The position numbers and the translations under genes are program-made. A stretch of 64,000 nucleotides of DNA from Agriotes lineatus (Eukaryota > Arthropoda > Insecta > Coleoptera > Elateridae), in contig OW679197.1 in NCBI GenBank assembly GCA_940337035.1, forward strand, positions 60,471,903-60,535,902, read 5' to 3'. This document shows positions 32,273 to 45,339 of this stretch, one piece after another. Position 1 is the first letter of the stretch, and every line of letters begins with the position of its first letter. Below the pieces are notes generated by a model. The model worked only from the letters and a program-made list of their open reading frames with translations, was not told the origin of the DNA and made no database searches.

Positions 32273-34933
32273 CCTTTTAATGGCCGCGTCTTGATAGCGT
32301 GCACCTAGGGTGATAATATTCTAAAAACTTGTTCTTAGTTATATATTATAAGTAGTTCTGAAGTCACAATTTGTCTAAATTTATTCGTTTTGAAAAAAAG
32401 CCATGTTCCCATTTTGGGAACGTTGGCCTATTATGATACGCTAATGTTACTTATTTGGATACTTTGAGAAAATACATAAAAATTGATTTTACTACTATTT
32501 ATTTCGGATAATATCTGTATAATATATAAGAAAAGAAAGCTATCTACTAAATAATTACTAATTAGTTACTACATAAACAATAATGTACAGCTACAACTAT
32601 TGCTTAGTATGATACTTATCAAAACAAAAATTTTTGTGAAGTCGTTTCTCGCATTTGCTGCATTTCAGCCTTGTGTTGTTTTGGCAGACTATGCAACGCC
32701 CTTGCGATGTACTTGTAGGAATATGATTTACACCGTCAAATCTGATGTCTTGTAATATAGGTGCAGATGGTCCGCCTTTTCTTTTACGTTGGGCTGCGCC
32801 AACGTTTATAAGCGCTAATGCTACATTTCGTCTAAACTGCAGATGGGTTATAGAAGTTCCGGGATTCACATGTTGATAAAATCGAAATGCAGCAATATCG
32901 GCTAAATTTAGACCATGTGAGAAACGATTCCACCACCACTTCTTCGATCGCAACATCGGTCGGTAGCTAGCCGATAAGCGGTCCAGAAGAGCAACGCCAC
33001 CCATTCCAAAATTATACTTGCTAATTAGATTTGGTTGGGTGACTTCTTTTTTATTTTCAGACTTCACCCTTCTTGTCGTTTTTTGAACTGGCGTAACTTT
33101 GAAGTGGTTACTTGCTACAGTCACTACAGCATTGTCGTTCCATTTTACGCACAGTACATTCCCATCTGACCTATAATAGTAAGAACCCCTATCCATTTTC
33201 TTCATATCCTTTGACGATATCAAGGGACATTTATTCGTTCTGTTCTCCCTTACCGTGCCACAAGCACGAATACCTTTTTCAGACAAACTTGCTAGGAGGG
33301 CATAGCTTGTAAAAAAATTGTCAAAGTACACTAGATGATTGCCAGGGTTATCTAATACTTCCAGCATCGAATGAACTACTCGCCATCCTAAAGGTATTGT
33401 AGAATCTCCTGACTTTCCACAGTAAATTTCCAAGTTATATGGATATCCATCGTTTCCGCAAAGCATCCATATCTTGAAGCCAAATCTAATCGGCTTATTT
33501 TTGATAAACATTTTGGCCGAGTGACGCCCATGATATGGCACCATTGCTTCATCTATACTAAGATGCTTATGAAAAACCCCAAACTGTTGAAACCGTTCTT
33601 TTAATTTTTCATAGAACACCAAAACCTTTGCCACCTTAGAATTAGGAAGGTTACGATTATCAACTAGATGAAAGTAGCGCTTTATGGTTCGGAATTTTTC
33701 TCTACTCATTGTTTTAGCGAAAATCGGTGCTTGCATATCATCAGCCGTCGACCAGTAGTCGTTTTCACTTGGAACGCTATGATAGCCACTGATTAGAAGT
33801 AATCCCAGAAATTGTCGGATCTCCTCGTCAGATACGCTAAAGTTATGAATATTTTTCTCTCTTCTAGCATAGAGCTGAGTTTGTTCTCGTATGTAAGAAA
33901 TAATTTCGGACGTAAGGAATAAAGAAAATATTTCATATTCCGACTTTCCAATGTGCTCTGCACCTACTTTTTGAGGATCCTCAGCTTCACGATTGATTGC
34001 CACTTCCTGTGTCTTTTTCCACATTGCTTTTCTTTTTACTGGTGGTTGTTGTTCTTCTTCATCATCCGAAGATTCTTGAATATGCAATTCTATATCTCCA
34101 GGAACTTCATCGGGCATATCGTTTGATTGCAGTACCTCATCATCAATTTCATCTTCGTCACTATCAATGTCTCGATCAGCAGACTCTGGAGGAAGAATTA
34201 CTATATCCATTCCTTTTACAGACGTTGAAGCTTCAACCGCATCAACCGCATTTTCCAAAAATCTGTATTTTGTGACAGACCTAAAACGTAATTATTTTTA
34301 TATTATATAAAATATACCTTTTTTACTATTAGACTAACCCGTAAAACATCTTTGGATCCATAATTGTAACTTACACAACGTTGATCAATACTTTAGTCAA
34401 ACAACTGCACTGTGCAAAAGCTAAATGAAAACTAAAAGCCAACAAGCAAATTTGGTCTGTAAAAGATACGCCGGCAACAACATGTACAGACCTGCAGAAA
34501 CCTGCGCTTTAGTTCTCCAGAGTGATTTATGACATATTGTGTCGTATACTGGCCAACGTTCCCAAATTGGGACATGCGAGTTTTAGCACGGTTTTCAGAA
34601 TAAAAATATAATTCAAACATAAAACAGTGGCAATAGTTATCAAATATAGTTTATTGGCTACTATTCTAGTGAAAAAAAAATTTCAAAAAACAAAAAATAG
34701 TATGTTTGTCATCATTTTTTGCGAAACACGACAAAAACTTCAATTTTATGTTACTTTTAGGAAATATTATTAACACAATGGTGAAAAAGAAATAAAATCA
34801 TCTTTAGTAAAAAGCAAGTACACACCCTTATGTTTAGTAATAAACACATACATCAGCTTACAATATGATATATAGCTGATAACATGAGATAAAAGCCGTG
34901 TTCCCAAAATGGGAACGATGGCCTTTAAAAGGC
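32273..34933 (-). mobile_element. piggyBac-like DNA transposon
   Basis: A full-length element containing one transposase. TTAA occurs at 32269-32272 and 34934-34937, with imperfect terminal repeats CCTTTTAATGGCC and, from the other end, GCCTTTTAAAGGCC. An inner TTAA pair (32277-32280 and 34925-34928) gives an alternative boundary with shorter TIRs. Near-palindromic GTTCCCAWWWTGGGAAC motifs lie near 32404 and 34899, with a variant at about 34556; these are candidate subterminal binding sites for the transposase. Confidence 0.85.
32597..34258 (-). CDS. piggyBac-like transposase, Ala at third catalytic position
   Basis: The 553-residue frame is uninterrupted, close to the usual 550-600 residues. 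An acidic N-terminus (1-75) is followed by the DDE_Tnp_1_7 domain from about residue 105. The first catalytic Asp is D236 (HLSIDEAMVPYHGR) and the second D313 (VYFDNFFTS). In the GGVD..D motif this protein has GGVALLD: position 423, equivalent to D447 of the cabbage looper enzyme, is Ala (codon GCT), while the following D426 is kept. The C-terminus has the Cys-rich domain C522, C525, C533, C536, H541, C545, H550. Excision activity is therefore doubtful although the gene looks young. It may be a freshly dead copy or a domesticated DNA-binding derivative; nothing else in the window shows domestication. Confidence 0.93.
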   Translation of the reverse strand: MENAVDAVEASTSVKGMDIVILPPESADRDIDSDEDEIDDEVLQSNDMPDEVPGDIELHIQESSDDEEEQQPPVKRKAMWKKTQEVAINREAEDPQKVGAEHIGKSEYEIFSLFLTSEIISYIREQTQLYARREKNIHNFSVSDEEIRQFLGLLLISGYHSVPSENDYWSTADDMQAPIFAKTMSREKFRTIKRYFHLVDNRNLPNSKVAKVLVFYEKLKERFQQFGVFHKHLSIDEAMVPYHGRHSAKMFIKNKPIRFGFKIWMLCGNDGYPYNLEIYCGKSGDSTIPLGWRVVHSMLEVLDNPGNHLVYFDNFFTSYALLASLSEKGIRACGTVRENRTNKCPLISSKDMKKMDRGSYYYRSDGNVLCVKWNDNAVVTVASNHFKVTPVQKTTRRVKSENKKEVTQPNLISKYNFGMGGVALLDRLSASYRPMLRSKKWWWNRFSHGLNLADIAAFRFYQHVNPGTSITHLQFRRNVALALINVGAAQRKRKGGPSAPILQDIRFDGVNHIPTSTSQGRCIVCQNNTRLKCSKCEKRLHKNFCFDKYHTKQ

Positions 34934-35004
34934 TTAAACAACTTTTTGAATATTTTAAAAATACATCTATATGGCAAAAAATAATATCCTAACTCAATAA
35001 AAAT

Positions 35005-35400
35005 AGCAGATACAAAGGGTTCTTTAATTCACACCGAATCCATATTTGCATCTTTAGGGGTTGATTAGGGCAAAATCCTGAATTATGCTTTTAGGCATTT
35101 GCATTGTAAAGCTTTGCAAGTTTACGCCAAGTCGATATCTCACCGGGTGTAACAGATATTGAGGAATTCATAAAAACACATTATACCCCTTTCACCCCCT
35201 TAGGGGTAAAATTTCAAAAAATCACTTCTTAGAACTACCTTACGTAACAAGTTGAACTTTCCACCAAAATTTCAATTTCGTAGTACCAGTGGCTACGACT
35301 GTGCGTTGATTAGTCGGGGTTGTGACTTTCCTTTATATACGATATGTATAGATTATGACTCTCGATCTACAGGGTTAGGTCGCTACATCCAAATTCAAAT
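35005..35400 (+). repeat. LINE 3'-end-like repeat, copy B
   Basis: The first part matches copy A. It continues with TTTCCACCAAAATTTCAATT and GTGGCTACGACTGTGCGTTG, a tail of the kind seen at the 3' ends of insect non-LTR elements. The 74-codon frame at 35252-35476 lies in this tail and is not considered a gene. Confidence 0.5.
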
Positions 35401-38400
35401 TAATAATTTGCTAATAATTATTAAATGTTTAAATTACACAATTATTTGTACGCATTCTGTATGCTACCATATTTAGCCGGCGGGAATTCTCATGCGCGGT
35501 ATCGGTACCTGACGGCACTCACATAAATTCCTAGATGATCGCCTGTGGTCGAAAATTCGTAAACAACTCCGTTTTTCATGTGCAACCTGTGACCGCTATT
35601 GATATGCGAAAAAAATTGACTGTAAGTACACTACGTCACAAAACATTTGACTTATAGTGACGCTACGTTAACGAAAGTTGATTGCAAAACCCACGCTAAC
35701 AAACACATTCACTAAAGACACCCTTTAGTTTGCAAAATCTGACCTTTGGTGGCTTTTACAATGCTGCTTGGTATACCTGTACTTTCTCTGGACGTCCCAC
35801 ATTGTACAGGATAGGAAATCGTAACCACCCCGCTGATAGTAAGGTTAGAATCTGCTCTGGTCTGCACCTCGATTTTTACAGGTATCAATACATTTTTTTT
35901 CTTTATTGAGTTTATTAGATTGTTGGATACAATTTTATATGGGCACGAGAGTTTAACTTTTCCCTAATAGATAAATTACTAGATAAATACTAAACGACAG
36001 TTGTTTGCTATGAATCTAAATATTCCGTCATTGGCGCCATTCTCGTACCAAAATTTTAGGCTACCTTATGGTTAACAACTTTAGTTTAGAAAGTTTTTAT
36101 TTGGCCACCACGTTTTTGAAAAATAACAAAAATACATTTTTTAAGAAAGATTTCAGCAAAAATACCTCCATTCTGTAGTATAACCGTACGAGTTTTGGAA
36201 ACATCTATAAAAACATCTAATTCATCATATAAATACGAAATAGCTAATCATGTAGCACGTTATTGAAAAACAGGTACTTTCACTTCATGGATGTTTTCTA
36301 AAACAACCGCAGTAGTTAGGAAAACGGATGAAAGATCAAGAAGGTAGATTAGTTTATGCTGAACAACTTCTATTCGAAACATTTCGATTTTTTTCAAAAT
36401 TAGACAATTGAAGGTTTAGCTAGTAACGAAGATTAAAAGTTTGGAAAATTTTTACTTTACGTTAATTTTACCACTCGTGGGTAGCTCTGGACCAAGGTTG
36501 TCAACAGCTGAAGTAAGAGATAAAGTCGAGTATAAACATATGTTTATGTTCTTTAACTATTGATACAAAATTAAAAATTTTATAAAACTATTTACAAAAT
36601 AAAAAAAAATGATGATAACCAAATTATACATTATCCTGGTGTCATCGGCAGTACGGGCGGAGCTGCATTCACTGGATGCAGTTACAGACGGGCCTTCCCT
36701 GTCCTGTTGTTCGAATTGCTGTAATAAGATCGAAATTAAGTAATTCAGTTTCGGCTTGTTGTTCTCGAGTTTTCCCAGATTTTAGGTAGGATTGGACAAA
36801 AGCCGAAATGATTCTGGGCTAATTAACAGCGGCTCCAGATCGAACAAACGAAACCGCTCCGCAGCGTTAGTGAAATGAATGTAATTTCAGACCCCGAGCG
36901 TGACCTTCCGGGACTAGCGCTCGTCCATTGCTTGCCGGGACGTTCGCGGTCCACTCGATTTACAATTCAAACCTGAAGCAAGCTCGCGCCTTGCGACTCA
37001 TTAAACTGAATTTATGTTGTTTTGAACCTCGGACTGGCGGATCTTCTACGGCGAACTGTTGGAAGAAATTACTTAATAACAGTAGTTTTACGGGTTATTA
37101 GACAGATATTCAGGTCAGGTTTTTAAGCAGCAAGATGGGAAACTACTAGGACAGGGTAGTTAGTTATCAGCTGCAAGATCTTCCATTGCGCTGGAAGATT
37201 AATAGTACAGGACACTTAGTTATCAGCTGCAAAACCTTCTATTGCGTTGGCGAATTAATAGTACAGGATAAGTTAGGATTGCTTCTGCAGTTTTACTAAC
37301 ATAGGCAAGGAAGTTTTCTGGTCAGGTAAGGATATGAACTTACATGGAATGGAAAGGAGAAGGCCCCAGCTAGTCCCCCAGGTTCTGGTTTGGATTCGGA
37401 AAGAAACGGGTTGGATCTGTTTTTAGACTAAGCGGGCATCGCTCTCTATATGATTCAGAACGGTCGAACTAATAAACTTAGAGTGGGGCTCAAATATGCT
37501 AGTTTGGTGGGAGCCTGCGCGATACTGGATTATCAGCAGAATCTATCTTCAAGTTTTTCCTACCCTCCGCGTGGCTACAAATGTTCGCGCCTCACGCATT
37601 CTTGTGGCGTGATAGCGTCTACAAATTGATAACGTAATTAAAACATTCGAAAACAATTTGGAGACACGCGAAACGTCACAAGCTTAAATGGTTTCATGAA
37701 ATTATTTATTTTATTGTGTTCTAATTTTGCTGGTATACTCTTACAGGAATAAGAAATTACTATTATTTTTTTTAATTTATAAATATTTATTTTAGCAACA
37801 ACAAAGTTTTGTTTAATCCCTAGATGATATTAAATGCAAGTGCTAAAAGTGAAAAATTGTGAGCATACAATAATGGTGTGACGTTGCATGGCGTATCCAG
37901 GAGTTGGTAGTGTTTGGTGTCTAGCAGAAGAAATTGAAAGAAGTTGAATCATATGCGTTGCAAATCTTTTTATATTTAAGGCCTTATTTCCTTTAGTATA
38001 TTATGTGCTGTGCTCGAAGAAACATGTTGCTACAGGAATGGAAATACTATTTAACTGTGTTTCAAATAATGACATTTACTGTGCGGAAAAGGACAACAGG
38101 TCGTACTTGACTTTTTCTTTCCCAAACATGTCTCTACGTGAATCAGTTGCTAACACATTTTGTCGGAAATAATTCAGAATATTCAAATTCTTTGGTGATG
38201 TAACATACATGTCCACGGTTTGAAATATTCTAGTGACTCATATTTCCTTTCGCTGTTAGATATAACCTTGACCATGACCTTTCGCCTCCCATCGCTTTAC
38301 CTTCCATCGCAGGTCGACCATTTTCATGTAAGTCGTCGAGTCGAAATACCACTGCTATTCTCCTACTGCTTCGCCAAAGCTATCTTATACTTTGCCAAAG

Positions 38401-41400
38401 AGAAGGTGTAGCGACTATAAGCTGGGAAAATTCTAGTACAACCATTGGGTGACACCAGCTGCATGTTGCCTAGCTCTACACAACCGGACCATTATACCGA
38501 CAACTTAGATATATTCTTCGCCTCCTCAAAATCTTTGCCCGCTTCATCATTCCTGAGCTGGAAGTCATCGTCCAGAAAGTGAACGACATCTGCGAGCAGA
38601 ATAAAAATTGGGTTATGTAAAACTTATAACACTAAGCAATAAATACAGTATGTAGGGCACCGTACAATCTAAAAATTATAATAATTAATAGCACGTGACA
38701 ATTCTTTAAAAAAACTTGTAGTGTGCACACTCCTATAATCTATTTACAAATCTTGTGCTGAGGCATCCGTAGCCATTCGTTTAACTGCCGTTATTCATTC
38801 TTTATCCGACAAGCCGATGTTGGTATCAAATACATTCTTTTCATTGATCCCATTACTGATGCTTTGAATTGCAACTGTCTATTTTCTGAATATGGACTTA
38901 CTTAAATTTTTAAATCGTTGCCAAGCAGAAACTACTTCATTCAACTAATTTCATTGCGTTTTGTTAGTTAAGTAATGCATGTGTGAATTCCTGCAAGTTT
39001 TGGAAACATATTAAATGAAACCATTTGCTGGCTTGCACAAGCCAAAAGCACATGTTTCTATGTGCAATTGTACCTCGGCGACGTACATTTTTTCTTATCT
39101 TCTGTAGCGTAAGTAACGTTACAAGGCGCAATTTGTGATAATTTATTGCGGTTCCAGTATGCAGCGGTGTTCGACGAAAACTTAAGTGTGTTATTTCAAT
39201 ATAGTAATCTCGGATCTCATCCCGTATGATTTTAATTGGCGAAACGAAATGCAGAAACGTGAACTGAAGTAAAATAAACTTTTTAAAGTTATTTTGTTGG
39301 AACTGCGCATATATCGCCGGTAGGCACATCAATCGGCGCCCTCACAAAGTGCGCGAATTTGTTTTGACTATCACGAACGATTCCTTCTTTCAGCCTGCAA
39401 TCCCTTCCTTCCCGCTGAGCCAACTCCGTAATTAGGGCTTAACGAGTAAAGCGATTTTTCGCCTGTAGGACATTGCGCATTAATTTTTTTATAGAAAAGT
39501 CAGCCGAAGGCTACGATATCTGTAGAGAAATTAACATATGTATAAATGACAATTAAAGCTATGATATCAACAATTCCGGTAATATTTGATGCATAAGTAT
39601 TTAGCAATTATACAAATCTGACAACAAAACAATCAAAGAAAATGTTATGGTCGTTCACAATAATACAAATCACCTTGATGGATAAAATTTCTATAAACAG
39701 CTACCTTGATCGCATTAAAGTACAGTCAAAAATACAGATAATATAGGTATGCGGTTGTAACCCACGTGGTACTCGCGTTGAGTAACAACCTACCTCAGCC
39801 GCTAAAGCTATTGGCCTTGGCTTAGCGTCCTAGGAATTCGGAGAAGAAACAAGTTTTGATAGACTAAAGATAAATGACTTAAATTTTCCGTAGTTTACTT
39901 GTCATACCGTTCAAGCAATTCGAGAAAAATAATATTAATATAAAAAACTATTTTATGGTACGTTATAAAAAAAATCGATTGTGAAAATGCATAATTATGT
40001 AACATAAAACGTGTCTAATATTCTCTAAAACAATTGCATTAGGTTGAAAGCAGTGAAAACAAATGAGGCAGTTTTCTACATTCAACAAATTTCCCGATAA
40101 AGCAAGGGAAAGTCGAATTACAAGAAAAACACAGAAACGGTACACGAGCGAGTTCCCAGAAAAGACATTGTTTTCTAGATACATACCGAATGGGGATAAA
40201 ACTTTGGAAAGCTGACACAACACAAGCGCATGTAGCAAAGCGCAGTTAATAATACATAAAATGCCAAACCGCCCGAGGCGGCTTATATTTGTGGATATCT
40301 TCTGCAAAAGATGAAAAGACTCCCTTATTACTGTTTATTTCCACCCGGCGTTGCAAGTAGACAAATTGAAAGATCAAACAGCGAGCAGCAATGAACTGTA
40401 AATGGAATGCAGCACATGAGGACCGTGGATATGAACGAATGGAGTACCAAAGCTTTCGTTTCTAGTTGTATTATATAGAAATAACAAAAACCTTAAAATA
40501 CCAACACTCATATTGCTGGCTACAAAGAGAACTTGCTCTCTTGAAACAAATAATTTGAGTGGATCTACTACGAAATATTTTAATTTCTCTATCACCAGCA
40601 TTATGAATTTTTATAAAGCTAGATGAAATACAATCATGCAAAAAACTTGAACGCGGTGAATATCTAATTAAACTCAAAATTAATTGTGAGAGCCGAAATA
40701 TAGAAAGAAAATGAGCACATTGTTATACCGTAATTTGGCCAATAAAGAATTGAGTCTTGTGGGTTAACATGGGAGAAATTGATTGTAAAGGAAAAATAAT
40801 TGCAGTAGAGTAGACACCACCTAATTGTCTCGAAGCATTTGCTCTGAATGAGAACTACAAAAGTGGGTCTGTTATTTGAGTCTCAAGGCCATTTTAGCGG
40901 AAGGTTTGTTTGCCCCAGAGAGATAACGCAATTGCTTCAAGTTTTTTGCTATTTCTTTATATGGTAGAGGGTGAGGTCAACGGCAGCTGTCAAATCGGAT
41001 GTTTTGATTACTACATAGAAACGCTACGCAAACCCAGCGTTATGTAACAATAAACTGCACGGCAAGATACAGTCGAGACAAAAGGGGTGGAACGGTATAC
41101 CAGGGGTAGTTAATTAAATAAACGTTGTTATTTGCCAGAGTGCCGCAAATCCTTAACTCAATCCTAATTAAACCCGTCAGAACTTGAGAAAGCGGGAGAA
41201 AAACGGCACTCTACTCCTTAGGAATAATTTGTGAATCTTGCCCTTCGCCAACGAATACCTACTTTTGTTGATTCTCAGTGAGTCTGCTATCAGCCCCGGG
41301 TATAACAAATATGACCAAATACACAGAAAAAGAGAAGGCAACATTACAAGTTATCTATTGAATACAGCAAAACCAACTGACATGTACACGCTAAAATTAG

Positions 41401-44370
41401 CCCTGAATCCTAGAAGACGCCATCGTAATTGCAAATTATCTAACTATACTTCTATCCAGCCAATGCTAGAGTATTTAATTATTAGAACGACAAACAAAAG
41501 CCATGTATCGAAGAAGTTAATTAATTTTGCAATAAAATAGCGCACCAGACGCAAGTGAGAAGTTATTTAGTTCGAACTAGGCAACACACCCGTATATGGA
41601 CGAACTTCGCGACACACACATATAATTAAGCAATTACAGGTAATTCTACCTATAATGAATGCAAAACGCCCTAGTATGAATTCAAGAACTACCCTTACTG
41701 CTTGTGGCTTTTAAAGATGTCGTTAGCAAAAACAGCTTTAGTACATAGACAGAGTTGACACAAAATGTCATTCGAAAAACACTGAATTGACGATACTTGC
41801 TACGAGATTCGCCCTTAATTATAAGCAATTTATTAGAGAGCTTCCCAGGTTTATCTGGCAGTTGGCCGCAGTTGAAGAAATGACGTCACGATAACAGGGC
41901 TCCCAATCTTTACGCAACTTTCAGCCGCAGCACCATACCGAACTTACGCACTTCGATGGAATTGACTGAGTGTTAATATTATGCAGACGTTGTAAACGCC
42001 AGTAAAAAGTCTAAAAAACAGCTGCTCCAATAAAGCAACGGAAACCGCTCACATGTCTTTAGAGTACTTTTCCGATGCATTTTCAGCAGTCTGCAACGAG
42101 GGACGTTACATTCCTCGACAGGCTGGCGTCACGCTTTTAAACTTGCATCACGAATCGAAATCTACATAAGTAATTTCCGCAAGCGGCGTTAATAATATAA
42201 ATTAACCTAACAGAGTATCAGTTCAACGTCTGTAAAGACATAAATAATGTGATCAAAAATAACCAGTTAATAACATTATGTTTAAACTAAAAATGTACTA
42301 TTTGTCCGTAACCTAGGATTACAATTGCGAACAAATCTGATACCATATTACATCTGGTTGATTGTTTTATAAAAAGTGTTATCATGGACTCACACTGGTA
42401 TATAATAGAATTTTTGAGAAGGTATTGATAGAGAAAAAACAAATTAAAAGGTACTCCAAAGGATAGGAAACAGTAAGTACCATATACTATCAAAGCTAGG
42501 AAAATTACACCCTTGTATATGTAATGTGCACCGATAAATGTCAATTGTTTCAAGTAATTGTCCAAGAAAAAATCAGAAACGCAAACGAGCAAGAACAAGT
42601 AGTAGTCTACATCATGACTAAAAAATTGTAAGCAATGATAGAACAAAAGTATGAGGTGGTTGTTTTGAACAGCAACCTTCAAATTAGAAATTGCAATAAT
42701 GGTAGCCAACTTAATGTAAAAGTAGAACTAAAACAACATAAAATACAAAATCTGTATCTACTTTTCTGCAAGATGAAATTTAGAACATCGAAAAGAGAAC
42801 GGTTCGAGCAGTCGACAATTTTTCGTAAAGTTGCATTTGCCGTTGCACATGTTTTTGTAAAAAGTGCCGTGCCGTCAGTTATTCCCCATTGGGAAAATAT
42901 ATAATTCGATAGTTCCTCGGATTAAATTTCGCATTCGTACCTTCACTAAAACTGCATGGATTTCGTCAGTGGTCACCTCCTTAACCTCGTGTGCCCCACG
43001 TTTTGAAAAAAACTTTACCAGGCACCAGCAGAATTCCCAATGAAGCCGAAGTTTGCTCTGAAATCGCTACCCCGCAACTGGTAGTACACATCTCTCCTCC
43101 ATGTTAGTATTTACACTAGCTCCTACAACAAGGCTGCATATCTTGCACGTTTACACCTACCTCTTTTATAGTTATTGCAATTTCCAAACAAAGGAAGTCC
43201 ATGAATTCGGCCAGTAATGAAGGTTGTATTGTGCCAAGCCTAATAGGTTTTGTCAGTAATAGCTTATCATGTCGTGAAGTCACCGTTATGGTCATTTTTC
43301 GTCATTTGTTATTCAGCACAGTTTAATGTTTAAATGAATTGGTACAACAACATACAGTTAATTCTGTAAGTTAATAGGTAAAAGCAAGGTAGGTACGCAG
43401 CTGTCCGATTCCAACGAAATCATCCACGCGAGGTCGTTCTCTTCTGGGTTAGAGAACGTCATCATTACCTTAGGCGTACGAAAACTTCATCCCTTCGTAT
43501 TGAGTAAGACAGAATCACTTACGCTCCTCAGAATGGACTCACCTGGTGTTCCATTGAGCTAGCTTGTTAACAGGTAGTGATTATCGTTTTCACGCGTAGC
43601 AGTAAACGAAAGACTTTTTATTAAGAAATTCCTTTCGACTAACATATTTCTTACTAGCTGAACTAGATGTGTAACTCGTTTGAAAATACTTTTTAATGGT
43701 AAAATTAACTGAAGCAGTTATTATGCATGTCTTAGAATATATGTATAATAGAGATTAATTTGTTGTATCCAAAGCAAAATCGGGAGTAAACTTTTACTTT
43801 ATCCTACGGGTTTATTTGTAGATTTAAAAAACACATTTCCTACAATATTAAACTTTCGACTGCTACAAGCCAACCTTGATGAATACCGACAGGAAGATAT
43901 TAAAGCACAGCATTGGTAACTAAAAATTATAATACATTTGGTTCTTCTCGAGTTAGTTTCGACCTGCTGCATAGTTTTACAGTGCGTTGCAGCTAAGACC
44001 TACCGCAGTCGCCCTCTCGTGAACAAATCAGTAGCCGCTCCATTAGAGGGTTTTATAATACAGCTTTCTTAGCGGTGAAAGAGTTTTCTTTGCAGAATCA
44101 TATTATTTAGCAAGGTAGGTAGAACACGACCATATTATTGATTTTTATGTGGTAATTTACAATACGTCGAGGTTTAATTTATCAGATGGCGGTAGAATCA
44201 ACAATTTACAATTTCACGATTTAGGTTACACCAATATTTACACCAATCAAATTAAGCCTAAATTAATTATTGTTTCATCGTATCATAGTGGGTGATTTGT
44301 CGCATATTCTACCAAAATTTTATGATTTGAACAAAGAGCCCCCCCGTCTTCGAGGCCACGTATACCGTGT
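35401..44370. other. Nine-kilobase stretch without a recognised gene
   Basis: I see no supported coding region or transposon end here. A 56-bp tandem duplication is listed separately. Open frames of 60-140 codons at 38964-39332, 39963-40307, 41238-41540 and 42287-42709 match no family; the last is hydrophobic but has no receptor signature I can name. An open stretch near 38510-38630 (YILRLLKIFARFIIPELEVI on the plus strand) is also unassigned. Long introns or intergenic DNA fit equally well. Confidence 0.4.
37151..37262. repeat. 56-bp tandem duplication
   Basis: Two adjacent 56-bp units start ACAGG at 37151 and 37207 and share TTAGTTATCAGCTGCAA and ATTAATAGT with about ten differences. A third partial start, ACAGGATA, follows at 37263. 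Confidence 0.85.
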
Positions 44371-44560
44371 GAATAATGTAAGACTATACATTGGCAAGCT
44401 TTTTTTAGCATTAATCAATTTACCCATGCTAGTAACAATTGTCGGTTTTTTTCTGTAGTCACTGTGTCGTTATTTTGTTTACAAACACCATGGTAACATT
44501 AAGTAAATTCCCTATGTCTAATTTTGCATAATTCAGCCATGTATAGTCTTACATTATTCT
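44371..44560. mobile_element. Short inverted-repeat MITE
   Basis: GAATAATGTAAGACTATACA at 44371 is repeated as the exact complement near 44539-44559 (21 of 21 bases). The element is about 190 bp with no coding capacity. No target duplication could be settled. Confidence 0.7.
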
Positions 44561-45339
44561 CACTGTATAAATTAAAACGTGAAAATTTTAATCTGTGTGT
44601 TAGAGAATTCTTCCTAACAAATCGAGTGTTTGAGCAGTGGAATTCTTTGAACAATTCAGTTGTGCTGTACATGCAGTAAATATGTAAATTTGTTTTCTTA
44701 TGTGTATTAGCTTCATTTGTGTGCACGTTTATGTAACATATATTGATTTAGGATTTATCCATAGTAGTTAAGTTCTCTCATGTAATTTTGAGCATCACGA
44801 GCCTTTGGGTTTTGCTCTTATTAGTTGTTAAATAATAATAAATAATAATGGTTCACAAAAATAAGTTAAATTACTTGATCACGCATACATTTCTTAATAA
44901 GTAGTGTCAATGTCAATACAACATGGACCATCCGCACCACAGTCGTATTTGACTTTATTATTCTACCATACAGCAATAAAAAATCCAAGGAATTCAAGGC
45001 CCATAACTTTTCGCAAAACTTTCTTCCATCCTTCCTCGATGGTATCTACTCTTGTCAGTTTCTGTCTACTCTCTGTAATTCGTTCTGCAACTTCAGTTTA
45101 CACCTTGATGTCTCCTTATTCCATCCCCCATCCGCAACTCATGACTCTTTCATCTCATTTTAGGGGTTCTCACGCAGACTTATATTTCAGAACCCCACAA
45201 GTTCCTCTTCCACTTTTCCCAGTGTCTGCAATTTACTTTCATAGGTAATTGTAGACTAACTTTCGGTTAGACGTTTCCGGTACTCTACAAAAAATGTTAC
45301 CCAATTAACGGGAACTGCCCTCTTCTAATTTAATCACAC
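44561..45339. other. Probable LINE-flanking sequence, no gene
   Basis: The 114-codon plus frame at 44904-45248 lies just beyond LINE coding sequence on the other strand and has no known match. I do not call it a gene. Confidence 0.35.

Noticed and set aside
33112..34275. Plus-strand frames of 66 and 92 codons
   Set aside because: Antisense shadows of the piggyBac transposase.
42287..42709. Hydrophobic 140-codon minus frame that might be a chemoreceptor exon
   Set aside because: No olfactory or gustatory receptor signature and no flanking exons could be identified; AT-rich DNA gives such frames by chance.
44904..45248. 114-codon plus frame
   Set aside because: It adjoins and opposes a LINE remnant and resembles nothing known.
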